Assembly (NCBI GenBank): GCA_017467625.1
Contig: JAFUSN010000001.1
Location: forward strand, 22,663 to 86,662
Source of the DNA: RGIG1681 sp017467625
GTDB lineage: Bacteria; Bacillota; Clostridia; Christensenellales; UBA1242
Length of the DNA stretch: 64,000 nt
Reading direction: 5' to 3'
Of the stretch, positions 16,740 to 25,443 are shown piece by piece. The number at the start of each line of letters is the position of its first letter. Position 1 is the first letter of the stretch. The notes below the pieces were generated by a model. That model was not told the origin of the DNA. It saw nothing but the letters and a program-made list of their open reading frames with translations, and ran no database searches. The position numbers and the translations under genes were made by a program.

Positions 16740-17414
16740 CTATATATTTTTTATTTGCCAATCAATTGGTTTTCTTCCATGTTTTTCCAAAAATTCATTT
16801 GCGAGTTTAAAATGATTATTACCAAAAAAACCACCATATGCTGATAATGGACTTGGGTGAACTGAAGTTAAAATCAAGTGCTTGGATTCATCAATAAGTG
16901 GTTTTTTGCTAATTGCATTCCTTCCCCACAAAATAAAAACAACTGGCCTATCTTGCTTATTAACCTCTTCAATAACTCTATCAGTAAACTTTTGCCAACC
17001 AAATGAAGCGTGTGAATTGGCTTGATGCTCACGAACAGTGAGAGTTGTGTTTAAAAGCAAAACTCCCTGTTTTGCCCAACTCATTAAATATCCATGATTT
17101 GGTGGAGCAAATCCATATTCATTTTCAATCTCTTTGTAAATGTTTTTTAATGATGGAGGAACTTCAACCCCTGGCAAAACTGAAAAGCACATTCCATGCG
17201 CCTGCCCCTCTTCATGATATGGGTCCTGCCCCAAAATCACAACATTTATGTCTTTTATATCACAATTTGTAAGCGCTGAAAAAATTTTATTTCTTGGCGG
17301 AAAAACTTTGAATTTTGAATACTCTTCATCAACTTTTTCAAGAAGTTTTTGAAAATATTCCTTTTTAAATTCATCTTCTAAAACTTCATCCCAGCCATTG
17401 TTAAAAAATTTCAT
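16740..17414 (-). CDS. ung: Uracil-DNA glycosylase, family 1
   Basis: A 224-residue enzyme that removes uracil from DNA to begin base excision repair. The water-activating motif GQDPYH is at 62-67 (D64), LLLNTTLTV and the WGRNA motif follow, and the DNA-intercalating HPSPLSA loop is near the C-terminus. The ATG at 17414 has GAGGA upstream; a longer reading from 17552 would run back into rpsI. It lies downstream of the rpsI terminator and 7 bp upstream of the membrane-protein gene. Confidence 0.97.
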   Translation of the reverse strand: MKFFNNGWDEVLEDEFKKEYFQKLLEKVDEEYSKFKVFPPRNKIFSALTNCDIKDINVVILGQDPYHEEGQAHGMCFSVLPGVEVPPSLKNIYKEIENEYGFAPPNHGYLMSWAKQGVLLLNTTLTVREHQANSHASFGWQKFTDRVIEEVNKQDRPVVFILWGRNAISKKPLIDESKHLILTSVHPSPLSAYGGFFGNNHFKLANEFLEKHGRKPIDWQIKNI

Positions 17415-17480
17415 AATTCCTCGCTTACATTTAAAATCTATTGATTTTATTTTAACAAACCAACCAAATTTTAGCAATAA

Positions 17481-17509
17481 AAAAAACAAGGCAAACGCCT
17501 TGTTTTTAT
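17481..17509 (-). terminator. Intrinsic terminator after rpsI
   Basis: AAACAAGGC and GCCTTGTTT form a stem with an AAAC loop, followed by T on the minus strand. It overlaps the rpsI stop. Confidence 0.85.
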
Positions 17510-17916
17510 CTCTTACTGAATTGTGGAGCTTTACGAGCCTTTTTAAGACCATATTTCTTTCTTTCTTTCATTCTTGGGTCACGAGTAAGAAGCCCAGCTT
17601 CTTTGATTGCTTTTTTGTATGTTTCATTTGAAAGAACAAGGCCTCTTGCAATTGCATGACGGCAAGCACCAGCTTGTCCTGTAAGTCCACCACCGGTTAC
17701 TGTGATTTCAACATCATATTTGTCAGCAACTTCAACTAAATTTAAAGCTGTTTTAACTTCATTTTGAAGAAGTTCTGATTTAAAGTAATCTGCAAGTGGT
17801 TCTTTGTTAATTAAAATTGTTCCATTGCCAGCACCAATTCTTGCTCTAGCAATAGCCTTTTTTCTTCTTCCGGTTGCCCAGATTTTTTCAACTTTCTTTG
17901 TACTCTTCTTTGCCAT
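17506..17916 (-). CDS. rpsI: Ribosomal protein S9
   Basis: A 136-residue 30S protein whose C-terminal tail (KKARKAPQFSKR) reaches the P-site tRNA. Family motifs are ATGRRKKAIARARI near the start, GGGLTGQAGACRHAIARGL and LLTRDPRMKERKKYG. It follows rplM by 5 bp in the usual L13-S9 operon. Confidence 0.98.
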   Translation of the reverse strand: MAKKSTKKVEKIWATGRRKKAIARARIGAGNGTILINKEPLADYFKSELLQNEVKTALNLVEVADKYDVEITVTGGGLTGQAGACRHAIARGLVLSNETYKKAIKEAGLLTRDPRMKERKKYGLKKARKAPQFSKR

Positions 17917-17921
17917 ATCTA

Positions 17922-18362
17922 TTACCTTCTACCTTCAAGATTTAAAACTTCTGGTTTTTGAGCAGCATTTTCATGTTTGTCATCTTTATAAACTCTGAGG
18001 TTTGTAAGCATTTGTCTTCCAAGTGCGTTCTTTGGAAGCATCTTTCTAACTGCTTGCATAACTGCTCTGTCTGAATGCTCTCTCATTAAAGTTTTGTATT
18101 GAATTTCTTTAAGTCCACCAATGTGACCTGTGTGGTAACGATAATACTTATCTTCAAGTTTGTTACCTGTTAAAACAACCTTGTCTGTGTTGATAATAAT
18201 TACATGATCACCACAGAGTTCATTAGGTGTGAATTCTGGCTTATTTTTTCCGCGAAGAACTGCGGCAACTTGGCTAGCCAAACGACCAAGTGGCATATCT
18301 GTTGCATCAACAATATACCATTTACTTGATTTGTTTTCTGCTTTCTGCATAAATGTTTTCAT
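17922..18362 (-). CDS. rplM: Ribosomal protein L13
   Basis: A 146-residue early-assembling 50S protein. It shows WYIVDATDMPLGRLASQVA, GDHVIIINTDKVVLTG, YRYHTGHIGG and the MLPKNALGRQML motif. It is first in the rplM-rpsI operon, with a strong promoter and a leader hairpin that may be the L13 autoregulatory element. Confidence 0.98.
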   Translation of the reverse strand: MKTFMQKAENKSSKWYIVDATDMPLGRLASQVAAVLRGKNKPEFTPNELCGDHVIIINTDKVVLTGNKLEDKYYRYHTGHIGGLKEIQYKTLMREHSDRAVMQAVRKMLPKNALGRQMLTNLRVYKDDKHENAAQKPEVLNLEGRR

Positions 18363-18403
18363 TGTTTTTTACCTTTTTTATTTAAATTTTTTTGCGAATA
18401 AAC

Positions 18404-18430
18404 GATTGGAAAAGACATAAGTTTCCAATC
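18404..18430 (-). promoter_or_regulatory. rplM leader hairpin, candidate L13 regulatory element
   Basis: A perfect nine-pair stem, GATTGGAAA with TTTCCAATC, lies in the roughly 75-base leader between promoter and rplM. There is no T run, so it is not a terminator. Bacillota have a known L13 leader motif at this position; identity with it is inferred from location only. Confidence 0.45.
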
Positions 18431-18442
18431 CTATGCTCGTCT

Positions 18443-18471
18443 ATTCTATAACTTTTAAGTCAAGTTGTCAA
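18443..18471 (-). promoter_or_regulatory. Promoter of rplM-rpsI
   Basis: TTGACA, 17 bp, TAGAAT on the minus strand. Confidence 0.78.
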
Positions 18472-18510
18472 TAATTTGTTACGATTTATTTAAATAAAAT
18501 ATTTATAACA

Positions 18511-18538
18511 AAAAAATGGTGGACTTTCCCCACCATTT
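18511..18538 (-). terminator. Intrinsic terminator after truA
   Basis: AAATGGTGG and CCACCATTT pair, followed by a T run on the minus strand. The stem includes the truA stop codon. Confidence 0.85.
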
Positions 18539-19280
18539 AACTGCTATATTCAACTCCTTTCATAACAAGTGCATATGCTGGCATTGTTTTGCCTGCAAGC
18601 GACCTGTCTTTTGCCTCAATAATTTTTAAAATATCTTCTGGTTCAATTTTGCCATATCCCGCTTTTAAAATTGTTCCAAAACATATGCGAACCATGTTAT
18701 ATAAAAATCCATTTCCTGTTATTTCAAATGCAAACATTCCGTCACCAATATCTTTAATTTCCGCGTTATAAATTGTCCTAACAAAATCTGTTTTCCCACT
18801 TTTTTTTGACACAAATGACTCAAAATCGTGCGTTCCAACAAACATTTTTGCGGCTTTTTGCATTTTTTTAATATCAGCATAATCATTAATTCTAAGGGCT
18901 AATTTATTTAAAAGTGGAAGTTCATATTTTGAAATGTAAAACCTATACCAATAAGTTTTCTTTTTAACTGAAAACCTTGAATCAAAATCAGGGGGAACTT
19001 TTGTTGCCTCAGTAACTGCAACATCTTCTGGCAACAGCGCATTTAGCGAATCCAAAAGTTTCTTTTCATTTATTTCACATTCACTGTCAAAGTGAACCAC
19101 TTGTGCATAAGCTGAAACACCAGCATCAGTTCTTCCACTTGCATAAATTCGAATTTTTTCTTTTAAAAGAAATTCCAAAACTTTTTCAAGTTCACCCTGA
19201 ACAGTGCGCCTTTCAGGTTGAAGCTGAAATCCAGAAAACTCTTTTCCATCATATTGAACCACTAGTTTAATTCTTTCCAT
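18537..19280 (-). CDS. truA: tRNA pseudouridine(38-40) synthase TruA
   Basis: A 247-residue enzyme that makes pseudouridine at positions 38-40 of tRNA anticodon arms. The catalytic Asp is D52 in ASGRTDAGVSA; MVRICFGTIL is the conserved C-terminal motif. I start it at the ATG at 19280 (MERIKLVVQYDG), which matches family starts. No Shine-Dalgarno sequence precedes it, and a promoter ends 6 bp before the ATG, so the mRNA is probably leaderless. A longer in-frame start at 19319 would contain the promoter. Confidence 0.95.
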   Translation of the reverse strand: MERIKLVVQYDGKEFSGFQLQPERRTVQGELEKVLEFLLKEKIRIYASGRTDAGVSAYAQVVHFDSECEINEKKLLDSLNALLPEDVAVTEATKVPPDFDSRFSVKKKTYWYRFYISKYELPLLNKLALRINDYADIKKMQKAAKMFVGTHDFESFVSKKSGKTDFVRTIYNAEIKDIGDGMFAFEITGNGFLYNMVRICFGTILKAGYGKIEPEDILKIIEAKDRSLAGKTMPAYALVMKGVEYSS

Positions 19281-19286
19281 AGCAAA

Positions 19287-19315
19287 ATAATAACACAAAA
19301 AATTACCTTTTTCAA
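19287..19315 (-). promoter_or_regulatory. truA promoter with start site at the ATG
   Basis: TTGAAA, 17 bp, TATTAT on the minus strand, six bases before the truA ATG, so the first transcribed base would be the A of the start codon. Confidence 0.62.
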
Positions 19316-19346
19316 TCATAATTTATCACTTTAACTCATTATACAT

Positions 19347-19375
19347 TTGACTTAAAAATAACAAAAATCTATAAT
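19347..19375 (+). promoter_or_regulatory. nifJ promoter
   Basis: TTGACT, 17 bp, TATAAT, followed by a roughly 45-base leader with GGAG before the ATG at 19428. Confidence 0.85.
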
Positions 19376-19427
19376 TATGTTAGCGTGTTAAAAAATGCTG
19401 AAAAGACTTATTTAACGGAGATAAACA

Positions 19428-22400
19428 ATGAAAAACGAAAAACACATAACTATTGATGGAAACACAGCAGCCGCAAGCATGGCTTACATGCTTTCAGATC
19501 TTGCTCTCATTTACCCAATCACTCCATCATCCCCAATGGCAGAAAATATTGATGTTTGGGGCTCAAAGGGAAAGAAAAATATTTATGGAAAAGTCGTTGA
19601 AGTAACTGAAATGCAATCAGAAGCCGGCGCAGCAGGAGCTCTTCATGGTGCACTTACTGCCGGTTCAAAAGCAACAACCTTCACTTCATCGCAAGGTTTG
19701 CTTTTAATGATTCCAAATATGTATAAAATTGCTGGTGAACTCTTGCCTTGCGTTATTCACGTTGCAGCAAGAACAATTGCCACTCATGCACTTTCAATTT
19801 TTGGTGATCACAGTGACGTTATGGCTGTTCGTCAAACTGGTTTTGCAATGGTTGCTTCATCAAGTGTTCAAGAAGCTCAAGATATGGCTCTTGCTTGCCA
19901 CTTAACAACAAATGTTGCAAGAGTTCCATTTGTTCACTTCTTTGATGGATTTAGAACTTCCCACGAGGTTAACACAATCACTCCAATTGATGATGAAACT
20001 GTTAAATCTTTAGCAGAATCACAAGGAAACATTTATGAAAGAACTTGTGAATTTACCCCATCAAACCCAATTCAAAAAGGAACAAGCCAAGGCGAAGATA
20101 TTTTCTTCCAAAACAGAGAAGCTGCAAACAAATATTATGAAGCACTTCCAAAACTTTTTGAAAACACTCTTGCAGCAATTGGAAAAGCAACTGGAAGAAA
20201 GTATAAACTTTATGAATACTATGGTGCACCAGATGCAACAAGTGTAATTGTTATCATGGGTTCTGGTGCAGACACAACCATTCAAGCAGTTGAAAAAATG
20301 GCTCAAAATGGACTTAAAGTTGGTGTTATTAAAGTTAGATTATTCAGACCATTTGTTTCTGCAAAATTTGTTGAAGCTTTGCCAAAAACAGCAAAAGTTG
20401 TAACTGTTTTAGACAGAACCAAAGAAAGTGGTGCAAATTATGATCCACTTGCAGCAGATGTTATTGCAGCTCTCAATGACGAAAGTGTAACTGGAGTTAG
20501 AGTTTTAGGTGGAAGATATGGTCTTTCATCAAAAGAATTCACCCACGATCATGTTATTGCAATTTATGAAAACTCTGTTGCCATTAAACCAAAAAATCAT
20601 TTCACTGTTGGAATTAATGATGATGTAACAAAAACCTCCCTTCCAGCAAACAAACTTCAACTTGATTTTTCAAATAGAGATTTAGTTGAATGCCGTTTCT
20701 ATGGTCTTGGAAGTGATGGAACTGTTTCTGCAAATAAAAACAGCATCAAAATTATAAGTGAATATGCTGGACTTTATGGCCAAGCTTACTTCGTTTATGA
20801 CAGTAAAAAATCTGGCGGACTTACAACAAGCCACCTTCGTATGGCTAAAATGCCAATCAATGCTCCATACTTAACAGAACATCCTGATTTCGTTGCTTGC
20901 CACAATAAAAGTTATGTAACAAAATATGATATGCTTTCAGATGCAAAGCAAAATGCCGTGTTCCTTTTAAATGCTCCATGGACCGATGAAGAAATGGAAA
21001 CAGAACTTCCAGCATCAATGAAAAAGTTTATCGCAACCAAAAACTTAAAGTTCTATGTAATTGACGCAGAAAAGGTTGCGGCAGATGTTGGTCTTAACAG
21101 AAGAATTAATGTTGTTATGCAAACTGCATTCTTTGCTCTTTCTGGAATTTTGCCAGTTGATAAGGCAATTGAACACATTAAAGATGCCGCAGCAAAAACC
21201 TATGCAAGTAAGGGTGAAAAAGTTATTCAAATGAATATCAACGCAATTGACCAATCACTTGCAAACCTTCGTGAAGTTAAATATCCAAGAGAATGGGAAA
21301 ATGTTACAGTTAACCCAGCATTCAATCCAATTGACGACCCATATTACAAAAATTATATTCGTCCAATTGAACTTAAACTTGGAAATTCACTCCCTGTTTC
21401 AGCTTTTGACCCAACTGGTGCTCATCAAACTGGAACAGCTCAATATGAAAAAAGAAATATTGCAACAATGCTTCCAAAATGGATTAAAGAAAACTGTATT
21501 CAATGCAACCAATGCGCTTTGGTTTGCCCACATGCAGTTATCCGTCCATACCTTGTTCCAACTGATAGCGAACTTGCAAAAGAAGTTGGAGCAATTCCAG
21601 CAACTGGAATTCCTGGCTACTCATTCAAAATTCAAATTTCTCCAAGAGATTGCACCGGCTGTGAAAACTGCGTTAAAGTTTGCCCTGCATTAAACAAAGC
21701 TCTTGAAATGGTTAAAGCTGAAGACATTTTAGATGAAGAAGACAAACTTTTTGACAAACTTAAAGATGTTGAAAATGTTAAAACAATCTTCAAAAAAGAA
21801 ACCGTTAAGGGAAGTCAATTTGAAAAACCACTATTTGAATTTTCAGGCGCTTGCGCAGGATGTGGTGAAACCCCTTATGTTAAACTTTTATCACAACTTT
21901 TCGGTGAAGAAATGATTGTTGCAAATGCAACTGGATGTTCAAGCATTTATTCAGGAACCTCCCCAACTTGCCCTTACACAAAAACATCAAAAGGCTTTGG
22001 ACCAGCTTGGTCAAACAGTTTGTTTGAAGATAATGCTGAATTTGGACTTGGAATGAAAAAATCTGTTAACAACAACAGAAAACATCTTGAAGAAACCATT
22101 CGCTTTGCAATTGATAATAAAGTTTACAACAAAAACTTAACTGAAAAATTTGCACTTTGGCTTTCACAAGAAAAGAAAGACCAAGCCCTTGCAGTTGAAC
22201 TTAAAGAAGCAATTAAAGCTCTTTACAATGAAGACAAAACCAATGAAACAACCAGAGCACTTTATGGATATGTTAATGCACTGTTTGAAACATCAGTTTG
22301 GATTATTGGCGGTGACGGCTGGGCATATGATATTGGTTTTGGCGGACTTGACCATGTGCTTGCATCTGGCGAAGATGTTAACATTTTGGTTCTTGATACT

Positions 22401-22916
22401 GAGGTTTACTCAAACACTGGTGGTCAAGCATCAAAATCAACTCCAAAAGGAAGTGTTGCTAAATTTGCAGCAGCTGGAAAACAAACACAAAAGAAAAATC
22501 TTGGTGCTATTGCAATGCAATATCCAAATGTTTATGTTGCATATGTTGCAATGGGTGCAAATCAACAGCAAACAATCACTGCACTTAAAGAAGCAAAGGA
22601 AAATAAAGGCCCATCAATTGTTGTTTGTTATTGCCCATGCATTAACCACGGAGCAGATATGTCAAACACACAAGCCCAAGAAAAACTTGCAGTTGAATCA
22701 GGTTATTGGCCACTTTACAGATATAACCCAGCAACTGGAAAACTTACTTATGATGCTAAAGAACCTGTTAAACAATATGAAGAGTTCACAAGCACTCAAG
22801 CAAGGTATTTCAGTTTAGCAAAAACAAATGCTGAAGCTTCTGCAAATCTCATTGCAAGCGCAAAAGAACATGCACTTGAAGTGATTCACAACCTTGAAGA
22901 TGAAGCTAAAAAATAA
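19428..22916 (+). CDS. nifJ: Pyruvate:ferredoxin (flavodoxin) oxidoreductase
   Basis: A 1162-residue single-chain enzyme that converts pyruvate and CoA to acetyl-CoA and CO2 and reduces ferredoxin. The N-terminal pyrimidine-binding domain starts with DGNTAAASMAYMLSDLALIY, and the gamma domain follows around 410-630. Two [4Fe-4S] motifs lie in the ferredoxin domain (CIQCNQCALVCP about 690, CTGCENCVKVCP about 745), and the extra cluster Cys pair is in GACAGCGETPYV. The thiamine diphosphate motif GGDGWAYDIGFGGLDH is around 960. The C-terminus is of normal length. It is a single gene with its own promoter and terminator, and central to anaerobic metabolism. Confidence 0.98.
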   Translation: MKNEKHITIDGNTAAASMAYMLSDLALIYPITPSSPMAENIDVWGSKGKKNIYGKVVEVTEMQSEAGAAGALHGALTAGSKATTFTSSQGLLLMIPNMYKIAGELLPCVIHVAARTIATHALSIFGDHSDVMAVRQTGFAMVASSSVQEAQDMALACHLTTNVARVPFVHFFDGFRTSHEVNTITPIDDETVKSLAESQGNIYERTCEFTPSNPIQKGTSQGEDIFFQNREAANKYYEALPKLFENTLAAIGKATGRKYKLYEYYGAPDATSVIVIMGSGADTTIQAVEKMAQNGLKVGVIKVRLFRPFVSAKFVEALPKTAKVVTVLDRTKESGANYDPLAADVIAALNDESVTGVRVLGGRYGLSSKEFTHDHVIAIYENSVAIKPKNHFTVGINDDVTKTSLPANKLQLDFSNRDLVECRFYGLGSDGTVSANKNSIKIISEYAGLYGQAYFVYDSKKSGGLTTSHLRMAKMPINAPYLTEHPDFVACHNKSYVTKYDMLSDAKQNAVFLLNAPWTDEEMETELPASMKKFIATKNLKFYVIDAEKVAADVGLNRRINVVMQTAFFALSGILPVDKAIEHIKDAAAKTYASKGEKVIQMNINAIDQSLANLREVKYPREWENVTVNPAFNPIDDPYYKNYIRPIELKLGNSLPVSAFDPTGAHQTGTAQYEKRNIATMLPKWIKENCIQCNQCALVCPHAVIRPYLVPTDSELAKEVGAIPATGIPGYSFKIQISPRDCTGCENCVKVCPALNKALEMVKAEDILDEEDKLFDKLKDVENVKTIFKKETVKGSQFEKPLFEFSGACAGCGETPYVKLLSQLFGEEMIVANATGCSSIYSGTSPTCPYTKTSKGFGPAWSNSLFEDNAEFGLGMKKSVNNNRKHLEETIRFAIDNKVYNKNLTEKFALWLSQEKKDQALAVELKEAIKALYNEDKTNETTRALYGYVNALFETSVWIIGGDGWAYDIGFGGLDHVLASGEDVNILVLDTEVYSNTGGQASKSTPKGSVAKFAAAGKQTQKKNLGAIAMQYPNVYVAYVAMGANQQQTITALKEAKENKGPSIVVCYCPCINHGADMSNTQAQEKLAVESGYWPLYRYNPATGKLTYDAKEPVKQYEEFTSTQARYFSLAKTNAEASANLIASAKEHALEVIHNLEDEAKK

Positions 22917-22926
22917 CAAAACAAAA

Positions 22927-22953
22927 AAACACCGGAAATCCGGTGTTTTTTTG
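22927..22953 (+). terminator. Intrinsic terminator after nifJ
   Basis: ACACCGG and CCGGTGT around AAAT, followed by seven T. Confidence 0.92.
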
Positions 22954-23054
22954 TTCCCTTCCCTGCACCTAACCTTCGCCCCTTTCGCTTAATCTCATTA
23001 TAACTTCCCTAGCCCACTTTTTCAAGAATGCGTGTCAAGGTTTTAAGTTTAAAA

Positions 23055-23084
23055 TAAAAACCAAATGTTTTATATCATTTGGTT
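23055..23084 (-). terminator. Terminator overlapping the stop codon of the gene at 23070
   Basis: AACCAAATG and CATTTGGTT pair on the minus strand, followed by TTTATTTT. One arm lies in the last codons of the gene. Confidence 0.75.
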
Positions 23085-23285
23085 TTCTTCTGCAAGCTCT
23101 TTTTCGCGACGCTTTGCCATAAGTTTTTCACGCTGGCGTTTTAACTTTTCTTCTTGAATTGCACACAGCCTTGTGGTTTCAGCAATCATTTCACGAAGTT
23201 TTCTTTCGGCTGGGCTATTATATATTTCAAGTTCTTCATACTCATTATTTTTGCGAATAATGTAATCTGCATCATAATATTTCAT
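23070..23285 (-). CDS. Small charged coiled-coil protein
   Basis: A 71-residue protein, MKYYDADYIIRKNNEYEELE, then a long Arg/Lys/Glu-rich helix (about 28-66) likely to form a coiled coil. It has a ribosome binding site (GAGGTTG) and a terminator that uses its own stop codon, so it looks like a real small gene. No family or function is recognised. Confidence 0.6.
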   Translation of the reverse strand: MKYYDADYIIRKNNEYEELEIYNSPAERKLREMIAETTRLCAIQEEKLKRQREKLMAKRREKELAEENQMI

Positions 23286-23338
23286 AACTCAACCTCCTAA
23301 TTAAATTATACATGACTAATAAGTTTTCACCAAATATA

Positions 23339-23360
23339 AAAAGAGCCTTCAGGCTCTTTT
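23339..23360 (-). terminator. Intrinsic terminator after the kinase-like operon
   Basis: AAAAGAGCC and GGCTCTTTT around TTCA, with a T run on the minus strand. Confidence 0.85.
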
Positions 23361-23376
23361 GCTATATTGAAAATTT

Positions 23377-23904
23377 TTAGTTCTCATAAAATTTTTGCAT
23401 CATGTCCACAACCTTTGAGGCAATTTCATCATCTGAAAGCCCCGTTATGTCAACACCTATATCTGCGCAGTCCGTTTTAATTAATCTTTCACGCGATTCA
23501 AGAAGACTTTTATCGCACTTGTAAAAATCTTTTTCAGCAAGTGATTTATACTTAATTTTTCCAAGTTCAACGAGTTCTGCATCAATGTCTTTAAATAAAA
23601 ATACCACGAAATTGTTCAATTTAATTTTGTAAAATAAATCAAAACAGTTATCAGCAAAAGAGATGTCTGATACAAAAACAGAATCTGAAAATTCAAGTTC
23701 TTCTTTTAAAATTCCCTTAAACTGTTTTAAAACATATTCTCTTCCATAAATTGAATAAACCCCTGGAAGTGTGTTTGGAGTGTTGTCAAAATCAAAAAGT
23801 TCACGCTGATCAAAAACTCGCATTGAAAAAGATTCTGCAAGTTTTGCAGCAATCCGTTTTGACAATGCATAGTTATACGACACCACAAAAATATTTTGTT
23901 TCAT
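23377..23904 (-). CDS. Degenerate shikimate-kinase-like protein
   Basis: A 175-residue protein that appears to follow the shikimate kinase fold from end to end. It has an N-terminal strand and P-loop position (IFVVSYNYALSKRIAAKLAE, residues 5-24), a D-Q-R-E-L motif, a lid-like region around 120-140, and the C-terminal ADIGVDITGLSDDEIASKVV pattern. The glycines and lysine of Walker A are mostly replaced (SYNYALSK instead of GxxGxGKS), so normal ATP binding is doubtful. It is last in a three-gene operon at 23377-25383 with unknown partners. This is a fold-level call by eye. Confidence 0.55.
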   Translation of the reverse strand: MKQNIFVVSYNYALSKRIAAKLAESFSMRVFDQRELFDFDNTPNTLPGVYSIYGREYVLKQFKGILKEELEFSDSVFVSDISFADNCFDLFYKIKLNNFVVFLFKDIDAELVELGKIKYKSLAEKDFYKCDKSLLESRERLIKTDCADIGVDITGLSDDEIASKVVDMMQKFYEN

Positions 23905-23908
23905 TTAT

Positions 23909-24235
23909 TTAAAGTTTTCTCCTAATAAGTTCAAGTTCATTATCAAACTCATTATTTTCAATTTCGTCATTAACTGAAAGCAAAGCCGCATTTGAACCTC
24001 GTTCAGCATCAGTTAATTTTTCAACACGCTTCATTCCGGAAACATTATCATCTTCAGTTTGAACATATGACGAAACAGAGTCACCAAAAATATCATATAA
24101 ATATGATTCAGTGACAAGTGTTTTTTCTTTCACGCCCAAACGAATCAATGTTTCAAACGAAACATTGAATTCACCAATTTCAGTTGCATTTTCAAGTTCA
24201 AAATTTTTCAATCTTTCTGTTTCTTGAATTTTCAT
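23909..24235 (-). CDS. Hypothetical protein, middle gene of a three-gene operon
   Basis: A 108-residue acidic protein (MKIQETERLKNFELENATEI). It overlaps the preceding gene by 4 bp and lies 4 bp before the kinase-like gene, so the three are clearly co-transcribed. There is no signal, membrane segment or recognisable motif. Most of it is predicted helix with a Glu/Asp-rich C-terminal part. Confidence 0.6.
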   Translation of the reverse strand: MKIQETERLKNFELENATEIGEFNVSFETLIRLGVKEKTLVTESYLYDIFGDSVSSYVQTEDDNVSGMKRVEKLTDAERGSNAALLSVNDEIENNEFDNELELIRRKL

Positions 24236-25383
24236 TTCTTTACATCTTCCTTTGAAAGAATAAGTCCGTAATCTTTTGCAAGTTGTTCTTCTTGCATTCT
24301 TTGTTCCTCAAGTTCCTTTGCTTTTAACTCTGCTTCCCTGCGCTGTTGTTCAACTTTTTCCCTGTCAATTTCTTCAGTTTCAACATCTTCCTGAAGTTCA
24401 TTAGCAATTTCCATAAGCAAATCATTTTCTCGTCTGTTTTTTTCTTCATTTTCAAGTCTAACTTCTTCACTAACTTCAGCCTCTGTTCTTTTTGCATTTC
24501 CAGCTAGACCCTCACCAAACACAGCAATTATTTTTTCTTCGGGAACAAGTTCACTTCTCTCATTACATTTCAATTTAGAAATATCTTCTTGAAGGCTTGG
24601 ATAGTGAAAAAGCAAATAACTTTTCACTTGAACATTAAAACTGTTTTTAACACCAGCAATATAACTTTCAGCATTTTCAGGAATTTCAGTTTTAAACGCT
24701 AACAAATTTCCAAGTTTTTTGTTTATTTCAGTTATAGTCATTCGTTTTGCATTATCAGTCACAAACGCTGTTATTTGTTTTAAAAGCCTTTGCTTAAATT
24801 TTGTGTTTAACAAAGATTCGGCTGAAATTGTTGAAACACTTTCAGGATTTGTATGCAAAATTTGACCAAGCATTGAATCAGATAAAGAAATTACTATTTC
24901 TTTGTTAAATGAATCACTCCAATCAATTTTTAATCCATCAAACTTTATTCTTTCACCAGAATAAAATTTCAATTCGCCAAGTTCTTCATTTAAATTTATT
25001 TCAGCTTCACCAAAATCCACTTTTCCAGACTCAATTTTTGAAACAAATTTTTTATCTGGAATGTTTTTATAAATTCCCATCTGCTTCAATGTTTCATCAA
25101 AAAATGCTGAACGATTTTCATTTCTAGTTTTAATTTTTTTCATACGGTTAAGCGTGCTGCATTTTTTAAGGAGTTCCTTTCTAATTGAATCAGCTTTTTT
25201 TTCAAGCACTGCAATTTCTTTTAAAGATTCAGTAGCTGCTGCTTTTTTTTCAACCTCATCAAGTTTTTGCGCAAGCAAATTGCAATCTTTCAAAACTTTT
25301 TCCATCGGTTTTTCAAGATCACAAACTATGTCACTAGATAATTTTTTAAAATTGATTAATTGTTGTTCATCAAAGTTATTCAT
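24232..25383 (-). CDS. Coiled-coil protein, first gene of a three-gene operon
   Basis: A 383-residue cytoplasmic protein. Residues 1-110 form helices with heptad-like spacing (EKVLKDCNLLAQKLDEVEKK), a folded central part follows (about 110-290), and a long charged coiled coil covers about 300-370 (EQQRREAELKAKELEEQR). GGTGG precedes the ATG. No family is recognised. It heads the operon with the small acidic protein and the kinase-like protein, which suggests a complex, but nothing in the sequence gives the role. Confidence 0.65.
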   Translation of the reverse strand: MNNFDEQQLINFKKLSSDIVCDLEKPMEKVLKDCNLLAQKLDEVEKKAAATESLKEIAVLEKKADSIRKELLKKCSTLNRMKKIKTRNENRSAFFDETLKQMGIYKNIPDKKFVSKIESGKVDFGEAEINLNEELGELKFYSGERIKFDGLKIDWSDSFNKEIVISLSDSMLGQILHTNPESVSTISAESLLNTKFKQRLLKQITAFVTDNAKRMTITEINKKLGNLLAFKTEIPENAESYIAGVKNSFNVQVKSYLLFHYPSLQEDISKLKCNERSELVPEEKIIAVFGEGLAGNAKRTEAEVSEEVRLENEEKNRRENDLLMEIANELQEDVETEEIDREKVEQQRREAELKAKELEEQRMQEEQLAKDYGLILSKEDVKK

Positions 25384-25443
25384 ATTACCACCATAATACA
25401 GAAAAAATTAAATACTGTCAATAAATTCAGTTTTGCATAAACA

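Noticed and set aside
22150..22818. 222-codon frame in another phase inside nifJ
   Set aside because: Shadow frame; nifJ is clearly coding throughout.
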